From: Paraburkholderia sp. CNPSo 3274
GTDB lineage: Bacteria; Pseudomonadota; Gammaproteobacteria; Burkholderiales; Burkholderiaceae
DNA: 64,000 bases
Assembly: GCF_024206475.1 (NCBI RefSeq)
Contig: NZ_JAMBPR010000034.1
Location: 1-64,000, forward strand
Reading direction: 5' to 3'
Position 1 is the first letter of the stretch, and each line of letters starts with the position of its first letter. Shown one piece after another: positions 50,999 through 60,488 of the stretch. Position numbers and translations under genes: made by a program. Below the pieces are notes generated by a model that was given only the letters and a program-made list of their open reading frames with translations, ran no database searches and was not told the DNA's origin.

Positions 50999-53364
50999 GT
51001 CGCGCCTATCTGTTGCCTTTGCGCGCCCTCGCGTGCACGCGCCGGTTGGCGCCGCGGTTGGGTTCGGTGCTCGCCGTGCTCGCGCTCGGCGCCAACGTTG
51101 CGCTCGCCGCGAGTGCGCCGCCCATCGCGCGAGCCGCATCCGCGCCGTCGTTTGCGTCGCAGGCCGTGACGGCCGAAGCGCCTTCATCAGCGCAGCCGCA
51201 GCCCGCTACCGACTCTGGCGATACCTATACCTATCGCATCCCGCTGCTGCGGCAAAGCGCTGCGCAAGGGCTGACGTTGCTCGGCGAGGACGCCTATGGC
51301 GGCATGGACTTCGGTGTGCGCCGTGACGAGCGCGTGGTCGGCGCGCGGCTCGTGCTGGACTACCGCTATTCGCCCACGTTGCTCCCCGCGCTCTCGCACC
51401 TCAATGTGCTGCTCAACAGTGTGGTGGGGGCGACGATTGCGTTGCCAGAACCTGCGCCGCGCACGTCGACGCAGGTGACAGTGGATTTGCCGGTGTCGCT
51501 GCTCACCGAGTTCAATCACCTCAACCTCGAACTGATTGCTCATAGCAAGGCCAGCGATCAAGGCAACGATCCGCTGAGTCCCGACCTGTGGCTGAAAGCC
51601 GGCCCGAATAGCGCGCTCGAACTGACCGTGGCGCCGGCGGCGCTCGCGAGCGACCTGTCGCAATTGCCCGCGCCGTTCGTCGACGGGCGCGACGTGCGCA
51701 GGGTGAAACTGCCCGTCGTGCTGCCGCGCGCGCCGGGCGCGAGGCGCCTCGAATCCGCGGGGATCGTGGCCTCGTGGCTGGGCGCGCAGGCGGGCTATCG
51801 CGGCTCGCACTTTGCCGCGAGTCTCGGCGCGCTGCCCGCACATGGCCATGCCGTCGTGCTGGCGCTGCGCGACGAGTTGCCGGTGCTGGGCCTGGCCCCG
51901 CTCGCGATCGATGGTCCGACGCTGGCGATCGTGCCCAACCCCAACGACCCCAGCGGCAAGCTGCTCCTGGTCACGGGCCGCGACGAGCCGCAACTGCGCA
52001 CGGCGGCGCTGGCGCTGGTGCTGGGCGCGAAGACGCTCGCAGGGCCACAGGTCCGCATCGACGGTCAGGTTTCGGCAGCGCCGCGCAAGCCCTTCGACGC
52101 ACCGAACTGGTTGCCGGGCGACCGCCCGGTGGAACTGGGCGAACTGTTGCCAGCGGACCGGTTCACGATCCAGGGTTTCCGCCCCGGCGCGATCGATGTG
52201 GACCTGCGCCTGCCGCCGGGCTTGTTCGGTTTCAACAACAGCGGCGCGGTGCTGAATCTGCGTTATCGCTATACGGCGCGCCCCGAGTCGACTCATTCGG
52301 CGCTGCACGTGCTGGCAGGCAATACGCCGATCGCGGCGTTGCCGCTACCCGGAGACGCATCGGACGGCCATGCCTTGGTTCGGATTCCGACGTATCTGCT
52401 GCCGCCGTTGACGACGCTGCAATTCGACTATCGCTACGAGTCGGTCAAGACGAAGGACCACTGGCAGGACGTGCCCGGCGGCCCGCTGCTGAGCGCCATC
52501 GATCCGACTTCGACGATCGATATTTCGCAGTTGCCGCGTTACACGGCCATGCCGGATCTGGGCGCGTTCGCCAACGCGGGCTTTCCGTTTACGCGCCTCG
52601 CCGATCTGTCCGAAACCGCGGTGATTCTGCCCACGCAGCCGGCCGCGGACGACTACTCCGCGTATCTGACGCTGATGGGCAGCATGGGTCAGGCCACCGG
52701 TTATCCGGTTCTGGGCGTGACGGTGGGCAATCCGGCCCAAGTCGAAACGCTGCGGCAAAAGGACTTGCTCGTGCTGGCGTCGGGCGACAACCAACCTGTG
52801 CTCAAGACGTGGCGCAGCGATTTGCCGCGCGGGTTCTTCACTCCGGCGGCGGCGTCGGGCAACGGGCTCGCCGGGTGGTGGGACAAGCTAACCGGCGGCC
52901 AGACACAAGCCAGGCGCGAAGCCGACATCGCCGCGCTCTATCGCAGCGACGACCATGACGGCATGGTGGCCGGTCTCGAGTCGCCGCTGGCGCATGGCCG
53001 CAGCGTGGTGGTCGTATCGGGCAATACGCCGGGTGGCCTCAGTGCGGTCGTGGACGCGCTGCAAGCCCGCCACTACCGTGCCGACGACACGATAGGCGGC
53101 AGCCTCGTGGTCGTGAATGACGGCATCCTCACCACGCTGAACAAGGATCAGAGCTATTTCATCGGGTCCTTGCCGCTTCGGCTCGCCATCGAGTGGTTCT
53201 TCGCGAGTCACATTCTGCTGCTGCTCGTGGCGACGCTCGTCAGCGTCGTGCTCATCGGTTTGCTCGGCGGCGTACTCCTGCATCGGCGCGCCCTGAGCCG
53301 CCTGAATCTGGACATTCCCCAGACATCGCAACGTGAAGAAGGACGACGAGGTTCTCATGTTTAA
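50995..53364 (+). CDS. bcsB: Cellulose synthase periplasmic subunit BcsB, first copy (cysteine-less)
   Basis: The GTG start overlaps the bcsA stop. The 789-residue product has a signal peptide, carbohydrate-binding and flavodoxin-like periplasmic domains (RRDERVVGARLVLDYRYSP, IVPNPNDPSGKLLLVTGRDE, LPRYTAMPDLGAFANAGFPFTRLADL) and a C-terminal anchor helix (ILLLLVATLVSVVLIGLLGGVLL). BcsB guides the glucan through the periplasm and is needed for BcsA activity. The cysteine expected in the segment before the DPLxxxLW stretch is absent (QGNDPLSPDLWL), and so is its later partner (KTKDHWQDV); the next gene keeps both. It is thus a diverged paralog. Confidence 0.9.
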   Translation: MSRAYLLPLRALACTRRLAPRLGSVLAVLALGANVALAASAPPIARAASAPSFASQAVTAEAPSSAQPQPATDSGDTYTYRIPLLRQSAAQGLTLLGEDAYGGMDFGVRRDERVVGARLVLDYRYSPTLLPALSHLNVLLNSVVGATIALPEPAPRTSTQVTVDLPVSLLTEFNHLNLELIAHSKASDQGNDPLSPDLWLKAGPNSALELTVAPAALASDLSQLPAPFVDGRDVRRVKLPVVLPRAPGARRLESAGIVASWLGAQAGYRGSHFAASLGALPAHGHAVVLALRDELPVLGLAPLAIDGPTLAIVPNPNDPSGKLLLVTGRDEPQLRTAALALVLGAKTLAGPQVRIDGQVSAAPRKPFDAPNWLPGDRPVELGELLPADRFTIQGFRPGAIDVDLRLPPGLFGFNNSGAVLNLRYRYTARPESTHSALHVLAGNTPIAALPLPGDASDGHALVRIPTYLLPPLTTLQFDYRYESVKTKDHWQDVPGGPLLSAIDPTSTIDISQLPRYTAMPDLGAFANAGFPFTRLADLSETAVILPTQPAADDYSAYLTLMGSMGQATGYPVLGVTVGNPAQVETLRQKDLLVLASGDNQPVLKTWRSDLPRGFFTPAAASGNGLAGWWDKLTGGQTQARREADIAALYRSDDHDGMVAGLESPLAHGRSVVVVSGNTPGGLSAVVDALQARHYRADDTIGGSLVVVNDGILTTLNKDQSYFIGSLPLRLAIEWFFASHILLLLVATLVSVVLIGLLGGVLLHRRALSRLNLDIPQTSQREEGRRGSHV

Positions 53365-55735
53365 AAGACGGCCTGCTATTTCCCGGGCACGCCTCGCGCG
53401 TTGCATGACCGTACGGCCGGTATTGCGGGCGTTGCCTGCACTGCTGCTCGGCTGCACCTTCGTCTTGACGGCGCACGCCCAGGCCGCGGCAAGCGGCAAT
53501 GGCGCAAACAACGCGCAGGCGCAGCCCGCTGCGGCTACGGCGGCGTCGTCAACGACCGTGACCTGGTCGTTGCGGCAATTGGGTGCGCAATACGCGCTCA
53601 ACCTGCGCGGTGTCGACGGCAGCAACACGGTGCCGGTCGGCGTGCGCGACGATCAGGTGGTGAGCGGTGCGCGCCTGAATCTGCGCTACGCCTATTCGCC
53701 GGCGCTGCTGCCCGATCTCTCGCACATCAACGTGCTGGTCAACGATCAGGTGGCGGCCTCGATCGCGGTGCCGAAGGACACGGCCGGCTCGAGCCTGCAG
53801 CGCACGATCGCGCTGCCGGCGTATCTGTTCACCTCGAACAGCAAGTTGCGTCTGCAACTGATCGGCCACTACACCACGCAGTGCGAGGACCCGCTGCATT
53901 CGAGCCTGTGGGCCAACATCAGCAACGAAAGCACGCTGAGCATCGACACGCAGCCGCTGCCGCAGGCCAACGATCTGGCGCGCTTGCCCAAGCCGTTCTT
54001 CGACGGCCAGGACATCCGCCGGCTGAACCTGCCGGTCGTGTTCGCGCGCAATCCCGATACGGCCGCGCTGGAGGCCGCAGGCGCCGTGTCGTCGTGGTTC
54101 GGCGCGCTGGCCAGCTATCGCGGCGCGGACTTCCCGGTGTCGCTCTCCGCCGTGCCCGCGCAGGGCGACGCGGTTGTCATCGTCGAAGGTACGGAGCAGG
54201 CGGCGCTCGCTGGGGCCCCGCTGCAAGGTCCTACGCTCGCCATCGTCAGCAACCCGAACGATCCCAACGGCAAGCTGCTGCTCGTCATGGGCCGCGACGG
54301 CAAGGAACTCAAGCAGGCGGCCGACGCGCTGGTCACGGGCAGCCAGACGCTGTCGGGCTCGAGCGCGCTCATCACGCATTTCGCCGATCTCGCGCCGCGC
54401 AAGCCCTACGACGCACCGCGCTGGCTGCGCACCGACCGCCCCGTGTCGTTCGGTGAACTGATCGACACCAAGCAGTTGAGCGTGTCGGGCTACAGCCCAG
54501 ACCTTATCCGCATCAATACGCGCGTGCCGCCCGACCTGTTCGGCTGGCACGCGCCCAACGTGCCGATCGACCTGCATTACCGCTACACGCCGCAGCCTTA
54601 CATGGTCAATTCGTCGCTGCTGTTCAGCGTCAGTGATCAGTTCATGAAGTCGATTCCGCTGCTGCCGCTCGAGCGCCTCGAAGGCGGCGACAAGCTGCGC
54701 GCCGAAGTGCTGCCCGACAGCAGCCTGCCGCGTCGGGCGAAACTGGAAGTGCCGCTGGAGACGCTCCTGCAGCCGAACACGCAGCTCCAGTTCCGCTACA
54801 TGTACGACTACATCAAGCAGGGCGAGTGCCGGGACATCATCATCGACAACGTGCGCGGCGCGATCGATCCCGAATCGACGATCGATCTGTCGACGTATCC
54901 GCACTACATCGCGATGCCGAATCTGGCCGCGTTCGCCCAGGCGGGTTTCCCGTTCACGCGCATGGCCGATCTGTCCGACACGGACGTCGTTCTCGGCGCC
55001 AATGCGGGGCCGCAGGAGTACAGCACGTATCTGGCCGTGATGGGCCGCATGGGCGACTCGACCGGCTATCCGGCGCGCGGCGTCACCGTGCTGCGTGGCC
55101 AGCGCATCGACGCCATGCCAACGGCGAAGGATCTGCTCGTGATCGCCTCGGGCGCCGATCAAGCCTGGCTCAAGGACTGGGCGCCGTACATGCCCGCGGC
55201 GTACGACCACGGCGCGCAGTTCTCGCTCTCGGATCTGCCGGGCCGCGTGCGTGGGTGGTTCCACTCCAATCCGCGTCTGGACGCGGCACCCGGGCGCCTG
55301 TCGCTCGCCTGGACGGGGCCGGGCGTAAGCGCCGTGCTGGCGGGGTTCGAGTCGCCGAAGGAGAAGGGCCGCAGCGTGGTCATGCTGGTCAGCAATCAAC
55401 CGGACGGGCTGAAGGATGCGGTCTCGGCGCTCCTGGGCGTGCCGAACTACGACAAGCAGCCCATCCAGGGCAGCCTCGTGTCGATCCGCGGCAACGAAGT
55501 CGATGCGCTCGTGGGCGAGCACACGTACTACGTCGGGCATCTGGGTCTCTGGCGCGGCCTCGACTGGTGGCTGGCTTCGTTCGGTGTGTCGCTGGCCTCG
55601 CTGCTGAAGGCGCTCGGTGTCGTCGCACTCGTGCTGCTGGCGGCGGGTGGGTTCGTGGTCTTGCGGCGCCGTCAGGCGCGGCGCGATGCCGAAGCCGAGG
55701 CACGGCTGCGCGCCAGGCAGCACGCGCAACAATAA
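53357..55735 (+). CDS. bcsB: Cellulose synthase periplasmic subunit BcsB, second copy (with cysteine pair)
   Basis: The ATG at 53357 has GAGG upstream and overlaps the first copy by 8 bp; a GTG at 53333 is also possible. The 792-residue protein is collinear with the first BcsB (DDQVVSGARLNLRYAYSPALLPDLSHINVLVND, IVSNPNDPNGKLLLVMGRDG, YPHYIAMPNLAAFAQAGFPFTRMADL) and ends in an anchor helix (LLKALGVVALVLLAAGGFVVL). It has the cysteines typical of BcsB, in TTQCEDPLHSSLW (about residue 175) and KQGECRDII (about 491). It looks like the canonical subunit, so the first copy is the unusual one. Confidence 0.9.
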   Translation: MFKRRPAISRARLARCMTVRPVLRALPALLLGCTFVLTAHAQAAASGNGANNAQAQPAAATAASSTTVTWSLRQLGAQYALNLRGVDGSNTVPVGVRDDQVVSGARLNLRYAYSPALLPDLSHINVLVNDQVAASIAVPKDTAGSSLQRTIALPAYLFTSNSKLRLQLIGHYTTQCEDPLHSSLWANISNESTLSIDTQPLPQANDLARLPKPFFDGQDIRRLNLPVVFARNPDTAALEAAGAVSSWFGALASYRGADFPVSLSAVPAQGDAVVIVEGTEQAALAGAPLQGPTLAIVSNPNDPNGKLLLVMGRDGKELKQAADALVTGSQTLSGSSALITHFADLAPRKPYDAPRWLRTDRPVSFGELIDTKQLSVSGYSPDLIRINTRVPPDLFGWHAPNVPIDLHYRYTPQPYMVNSSLLFSVSDQFMKSIPLLPLERLEGGDKLRAEVLPDSSLPRRAKLEVPLETLLQPNTQLQFRYMYDYIKQGECRDIIIDNVRGAIDPESTIDLSTYPHYIAMPNLAAFAQAGFPFTRMADLSDTDVVLGANAGPQEYSTYLAVMGRMGDSTGYPARGVTVLRGQRIDAMPTAKDLLVIASGADQAWLKDWAPYMPAAYDHGAQFSLSDLPGRVRGWFHSNPRLDAAPGRLSLAWTGPGVSAVLAGFESPKEKGRSVVMLVSNQPDGLKDAVSALLGVPNYDKQPIQGSLVSIRGNEVDALVGEHTYYVGHLGLWRGLDWWLASFGVSLASLLKALGVVALVLLAAGGFVVLRRRQARRDAEAEARLRARQHAQQ

Positions 55736-55748
55736 TCAGGAAACCTTC

Positions 55749-58700
55749 ATGTTAGTCAGCCGCAGCCAGGCCTGTGTTCTGGGTTTGTTGCTCACCTCGG
55801 TCAGCCACCCCGCGTGGGCGCAGGACGCCAGCTCCAGAATGCTGCTCGAGCAGGGCCGCTATTGGCAGGCGCATGACAAGCCCGATCTGGCCGCGCAGTC
55901 CTGGTCGAAACTGCTGCTGACCGACCCGAAGCAGCCCGAAGGCCTCTATGGCATGGGGTCGATCGCCGTGGGCAAGAAGCAGTTTTCGGTCGCCAGCGAC
56001 TATCTGGCGAAGCTGCGCGCCGCTGCGCCCGACAGCCGCTTCGTGCCGCTGCTCGAGCAGGACTTGCGCCTTGCCATGGAACCCGGCAAGGCCACGGTCG
56101 CCCGGGCGCGCCAGATGGCGCAGGACGCCGTCAACCAGAACGACCCGAAAGCGCTGACGGCCGCGATCGCGCAATACGACAAGGCATTGGGCGGACGGGC
56201 CCCGCAGGGCAGTGTGGCGCGCGAGTACTACACCTACCTCGGCTATACGGATGGCGGCGTGGATCCCGCCATTCAGGGCTTGACGCGCCTGAACGCCGAG
56301 ACGCCCAACGATCCGTACACCCTGTTGGCGCTGGCCCAGCATCAGGTGCGCGACGAACGCGATCGTGCGGCTGGCGTCGCCTTGCTGGAAAAACTGGCCG
56401 CGCGCCCGGACATCGGCGGCGCGGCCACGGAAGCCTGGCGCTCCGTGTTGACCTGGGTCACGCCTACGCCGAAGAACAAGTCGTGGTTCGAGGACTATCT
56501 GAAGCTGCATCCCGATGACGATGAAATTCGCCATCAGATGCTGTCGCCGCGCGCGGCAGGCGCCGCCGCCGTGCCCGTCATGGACCCGCGCCTGACGCGC
56601 GGCTTCGCGGCGTTCAAGGCGGGCGACATCACGACCGCCGAACAATCCTTCACCGATGTGCTGCGCGACAAACCCAACGACACCGACGCGCTCGGCGGCC
56701 TGGGTCTGGTGCGCATGCAACAGGGGGATCTGGCGCAGGCGCAGACGCTGCTCGCGCGTGCAGTCGCGCGTCCGGGCGCCGGAGCCAACTGGAACAAGGC
56801 GCTCGCTTCGGCGCGCTACTGGCTGCTGGTGAATCAGGCCGAAGGCGCGCAAAGCGTGAGCGACTACGCAACCGCGCGCAGCAAGCTCGACCAGGCGCTG
56901 CGCATGGACCCCGCGGAGCCGGGCGGCCTCAATGCATCGGCCCGGCTGTATGCGGCGCAGGGCGATCTGACCCGCGCCGAAAAGGTCTACCGCGAGGTGC
57001 TGGCGGCACACCCGAACAACCGCGAGGCGGTGAGCGGGCTCGTCGATATCCTGGCCGCAACGGGGCGCGCCGACGAGGCCCAGAAGTGGGTCGATGGCAT
57101 GTCGCCCGAGCAGCAGGCGGGCATCGGCGGCCTCGATCGGCTGCGTGCCGCCGTCGCCTCGGGCCGCGCCGACGCCGCCGAGCAGCGCGGCGATCTGGAC
57201 GCCGCGCGACATATTCTCGAAGACGCGCAGCGCCGCGATCCCGACAATCCGTGGATCCGTCTGGAACTGGCGCGCTACGAGCTGCGGCAGGGCCATGCCG
57301 ACGAGGCGAGGGAACTCGTCGACGGCCTGCTCGCCTCGAACCCCGACAATCCCGACGCCCTCTACGCGAGCGCGCTGCTGGCCATGCAGATGGGCGACTG
57401 GACGCGCGCGCAGGACACGATGGCGCGCATTCCCGCTGCCGCGCGTACGCCGAACATGGTTGCGACCGCGCAGCAGATCGACTTCCAGGCGGTGGCGGCG
57501 CAAGCCTCGCAACTGGCGCGCGACGGCAATCTGGACGACGCGCGCAATATGCTGGCGCGGCTCGAAGCGTCGGCGGGCAAGGACCCGGCGCGGGTGAGCG
57601 CGCTCGCCCAGGCCTATGTCGACGCTGGGAATCTGCCGCGCGCCATGGCCTTGATGCATGGGCTGATGCCGGGCGGCCTGAAGGGCAGTGGTCCCGATGT
57701 GCAACTGGCCTATGCGGGCCTGCTGCTCAAGACCGGCCAGAACGTTCAGGCACAGGACGTGATCCGCGGGTTGCAGGGCGAGACGCTGACCGCAGACCAG
57801 CGGCGGCAACTGGATGATCTGAATTACCTCTACGCCGTACGCCTCGCCGAGCAGCAACGCCAGCAAGGCGATCTTGCGCAGGCCTACGACACGCTCGCGC
57901 CGGTTCTCGCGAAGCGGCCCAACGACAGCCTGGCCAACGCCGCGCTGGCGCGCATGTATGCGGCCGACGGCCAGTACAGCAAGGCACTGTCGCTCTATCG
58001 GAAGGCGCTCGCGAACGACCCCGACAACCCCGGTCTGGAGCTGGGCGTGGCGATGACGGCGGTGCAGGCCGGCGAGGGCGGCGTGGCGGACGCCGCCTTG
58101 AAACTGGCCGTTGCGAAGGCGCCGAACGATCCGGACGTGCTGGCGGGCGCCGCGCGCATCTACGTCATGCAGGGCAAGACCCGCGAGGCGCAGTCGCTGC
58201 TGGTGACGGCCATCGCCGCCAAGGAAAAGCGGCTCGGCGTGCAGGCGCAAGGCGTCCACGTGGCGGGCAATCCCTTCGTGCACGACGACGATCGCCGCCG
58301 CCGTGCGGCTCGCGAGAAGCGCCAGCCGGCTGCCAATGCGTTTGCCGCGCAGGGCACAGCAGGCGCTGCCACTGATGGCGTGCTCGCGAACGACGCGGGA
58401 ACGGCTTCTGGTCTCGCGTCTGCAACGACGTCGAAGGCGGCGCGTGCGTCCGCGCTGCCTTCCGTGGCCGGCACGCCGATCGGCGAGCAGACGCCGCAGG
58501 ACGCGGCGGCCACGAGCGCGCCTCAGGAGGGCGCCATCTCGCTCGACGACATGCGCAACGAACTCGACGATATCCGCTCGGAGCGCTCAGCGGAAATTCG
58601 CGGTGGCCTGTTCGTCTCGTCGAACAACAGCGCCGGCGGGACCTCGCAATTGACGAATGTGCAGCAGCCGCTGGAAGCCTTGCTGCCGGTCGGCAACGGC

Positions 58701-59750
58701 AAGCTGTCGCTGCGCGTGACGCCGGTGGAGCTCGAGGGCGGCACGCTTGGCACCGACGTCTACAGCAGCAGCCAGTTCGGCGGCGGCCCGGTCGCGGCGC
58801 AGGCGCAGAAAGACGGCACGGTCGCTGCGCCCGGCGCGCAGAGCGCCCATGGCGTCGGTCTGGGCGTGGGCTACGAGACGCGCAAGTGGGCGTTCGACAT
58901 CGGCACGACGCCTCTGGGTTTCCAGTACACCAATGTCGTCGGCGGCGTGTCGTTCAAGAGCGCCATCGATGCGAAAGCGGGCAGCTGGTTCAACGCGGGC
59001 GTGTCGCGCCGTGCCGTGATCGACAGCATCACGTCGTTCGCCGGCTCGACCGACGCGCGCTCGGGGCTGCGCTGGGGCGGCGTGACCGCCACGGGGCTGC
59101 ATGGCGCGATCGGCCTCGACAACCAGGAATACGGCTTCTACGGCTACGGTTCCGTGAAGTACCTGGACGGCTATAGCGTCCAGTCCAACGAGGGCGCCGA
59201 GGTCGGCGCGGGCACGTACTGGTACCTGCTTCGCAGCGCCAGCAACATGCTGACCATCGGCATGAATGTGAGCGGCGAGTTCTACCGCCACGACCAAAAC
59301 AACTTCACCTACGGCAACGGCGGCTATTTCAGTCCGCAGCGCTTTTATGCGTTCACCGTGCCCATCACGTGGTCGCAGCGCTCGGATCGCTGGACCTACA
59401 AGCTGCAAGGGTCGGCAGGTTTGCAGTACTACCACGAGGCCGGCGCGCCGTACTTCCCGACCGACAGCACGCTGCAGGCGGCCGCCGCCACGGCAGCGAC
59501 GTCGCTTGGCTTGAGCGACGGCGCGGTCCATCCCGCGCAGTCGAAGACCGGCATCGGCTACAACCTGCTGGCCGCGGCCGAATACCGCTTCAGCAATCAC
59601 CTCACGGGCGGCGCATCGGTAGGCGCCAACAACGCGTCCAGCTACCGCCAGTGGGTGGCTGGGCTGTATCTGCGCTTTAGTTTCGCACCGCAGACGAAGT
59701 CGCTGGATATGCCGGTCATGCCTTACCAGTCGCATTACAACGATCAGTAG
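55749..59750 (+). CDS. bcsC: Cellulose export protein BcsC (TPR scaffold plus outer-membrane barrel)
   Basis: The 1333-residue protein starts at an ATG with AGGA and has a signal peptide (VLGLLLTSVSHPAWAQ). Residues from about 30 to 830 are TPR repeats (for example AAQSWSKLLLTDPKQPEGLYGMGSIAVGKKQ and LDQALRMDPAEPGGLNASARLYAAQGDLTRAEKVYREVL). An Ala-rich, basic linker follows and the last 330 residues form a beta-barrel with GLGVGYETRKWAFDIG and GLYLRFSFAP near the end. It conducts the glucan across the periplasm and outer membrane. It closes the core bcs block; a terminator follows at once. Confidence 0.95.
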   Translation: MLVSRSQACVLGLLLTSVSHPAWAQDASSRMLLEQGRYWQAHDKPDLAAQSWSKLLLTDPKQPEGLYGMGSIAVGKKQFSVASDYLAKLRAAAPDSRFVPLLEQDLRLAMEPGKATVARARQMAQDAVNQNDPKALTAAIAQYDKALGGRAPQGSVAREYYTYLGYTDGGVDPAIQGLTRLNAETPNDPYTLLALAQHQVRDERDRAAGVALLEKLAARPDIGGAATEAWRSVLTWVTPTPKNKSWFEDYLKLHPDDDEIRHQMLSPRAAGAAAVPVMDPRLTRGFAAFKAGDITTAEQSFTDVLRDKPNDTDALGGLGLVRMQQGDLAQAQTLLARAVARPGAGANWNKALASARYWLLVNQAEGAQSVSDYATARSKLDQALRMDPAEPGGLNASARLYAAQGDLTRAEKVYREVLAAHPNNREAVSGLVDILAATGRADEAQKWVDGMSPEQQAGIGGLDRLRAAVASGRADAAEQRGDLDAARHILEDAQRRDPDNPWIRLELARYELRQGHADEARELVDGLLASNPDNPDALYASALLAMQMGDWTRAQDTMARIPAAARTPNMVATAQQIDFQAVAAQASQLARDGNLDDARNMLARLEASAGKDPARVSALAQAYVDAGNLPRAMALMHGLMPGGLKGSGPDVQLAYAGLLLKTGQNVQAQDVIRGLQGETLTADQRRQLDDLNYLYAVRLAEQQRQQGDLAQAYDTLAPVLAKRPNDSLANAALARMYAADGQYSKALSLYRKALANDPDNPGLELGVAMTAVQAGEGGVADAALKLAVAKAPNDPDVLAGAARIYVMQGKTREAQSLLVTAIAAKEKRLGVQAQGVHVAGNPFVHDDDRRRRAAREKRQPAANAFAAQGTAGAATDGVLANDAGTASGLASATTSKAARASALPSVAGTPIGEQTPQDAAATSAPQEGAISLDDMRNELDDIRSERSAEIRGGLFVSSNNSAGGTSQLTNVQQPLEALLPVGNGKLSLRVTPVELEGGTLGTDVYSSSQFGGGPVAAQAQKDGTVAAPGAQSAHGVGLGVGYETRKWAFDIGTTPLGFQYTNVVGGVSFKSAIDAKAGSWFNAGVSRRAVIDSITSFAGSTDARSGLRWGGVTATGLHGAIGLDNQEYGFYGYGSVKYLDGYSVQSNEGAEVGAGTYWYLLRSASNMLTIGMNVSGEFYRHDQNNFTYGNGGYFSPQRFYAFTVPITWSQRSDRWTYKLQGSAGLQYYHEAGAPYFPTDSTLQAAAATAATSLGLSDGAVHPAQSKTGIGYNLLAAAEYRFSNHLTGGASVGANNASSYRQWVAGLYLRFSFAPQTKSLDMPVMPYQSHYNDQ

Positions 59751-59752
59751 CC

Positions 59753-59778
59753 CGATCGATCGGAGATCGATCGTTTTT
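59753..59778 (+). terminator. Intrinsic terminator between bcsC and the acetylation genes
   Basis: CGATCGATC-GGA-GATCGATCG is a perfect 9-bp stem with a three-base loop, followed by TTTTT, starting two bases after the bcsC stop. The ribosome site AGGAG of the next gene follows directly. It should end or reduce transcription into the acetylation module. Confidence 0.8.
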
Positions 59779-59794
59779 CAGGAGTTTTACGTTC

Positions 59795-60445
59795 ATGCTT
59801 GCTTCCGTACTTGCAGGTCTCAGCATTCTCATGATTGGCGATAGCCATCTGAGCGAGCCGGGTTATCTCATCGACACGTTTCAGGACCAGCTGATCGCCG
59901 CTGGTGCACAGGTGCATACCTACGGGGTGTGCGGCAGTGCGCCAGGCGACTGGGTGAAGTCGGTGCCGGGCACCTGCGGCGGAGCCACGCGTAACGGCAA
60001 GTCGCCGCTCGTCGTCGATCACAGCGCGAAGACGCAGCCGATCGATCAACTGATCGCCGCGAACAAGGCCAACCTCGTCATCATCGTCGAAGGCGACACC
60101 ATCGGCGGATACGGCAAGGACGAATTTCCCAAGAGCTGGGTGTGGCAGCAGGTCACGGCGCTCACGCACGATCTGGCCGCGAGCAAGACTGCGTGCGTCT
60201 GGGTCGGGCCGGCCTGGGGCACGGAGGGCGGTAAGTACCAGAAGACCTTTGCGCGCGTGAAGCAGCTCTCGTCGTTCCTTGCCACCAATGTCGCGCCGTG
60301 CCAATACATCGACTCGCTCGCATTTTCGAAGCCGGGCGAATGGGCAACGGTCGACGGTCAGCATTTGACGACGACCGGCTACAAGAACTGGGGCGCGGAC
60401 ATCATGAAGGCGCTGGTCAAGCTGCCGGTCGTACAACAAAAGTAA
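59795..60445 (+). CDS. wssF: SGNH-hydrolase-like protein of cellulose acetylation (WssF-like)
   Basis: The 216-residue protein has AGGAG upstream of its ATG. It begins directly with an SGNH hydrolase first block (LSILMIGDSHLSEPGYLIDTF, Ser near residue 17) and ends with the block V pair in TVDGQHLTTTGYKNWG (Asp and His, about 187-190), so the triad appears complete. By position, between bcsC and an algF-like gene, it matches WssF of the Pseudomonas fluorescens wss operon, needed for acetylated cellulose. There is no clear separate signal peptide, as the first hydrophobic run is also the first strand; how it reaches the periplasm is unclear. Confidence 0.65.
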   Translation: MLASVLAGLSILMIGDSHLSEPGYLIDTFQDQLIAAGAQVHTYGVCGSAPGDWVKSVPGTCGGATRNGKSPLVVDHSAKTQPIDQLIAANKANLVIIVEGDTIGGYGKDEFPKSWVWQQVTALTHDLAASKTACVWVGPAWGTEGGKYQKTFARVKQLSSFLATNVAPCQYIDSLAFSKPGEWATVDGQHLTTTGYKNWGADIMKALVKLPVVQQK

Positions 60446-60488
60446 GGCGCCGCCGCCGTTTCGTCACATCGAAAGTCCGAGAAAAACA

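Noticed and set aside
48638..51187. Minus-strand open frame of 849 codons across bcsP, bcsA and the start of bcsB
   Set aside because: It is antisense to strongly supported genes and reads as Arg/His/Gln-rich sequence with no domain. It is a by-product of GC-rich codon use.
53549..55732. Minus-strand open frame of 727 codons antisense to the second bcsB
   Set aside because: Same kind of shadow: no signal or motif, and the plus strand encodes a full BcsB.
55752..58283. Minus-strand open frame of 843 codons antisense to bcsC
   Set aside because: Mirrors the TPR repeats; composition is Arg/His-rich and no family is recognisable.
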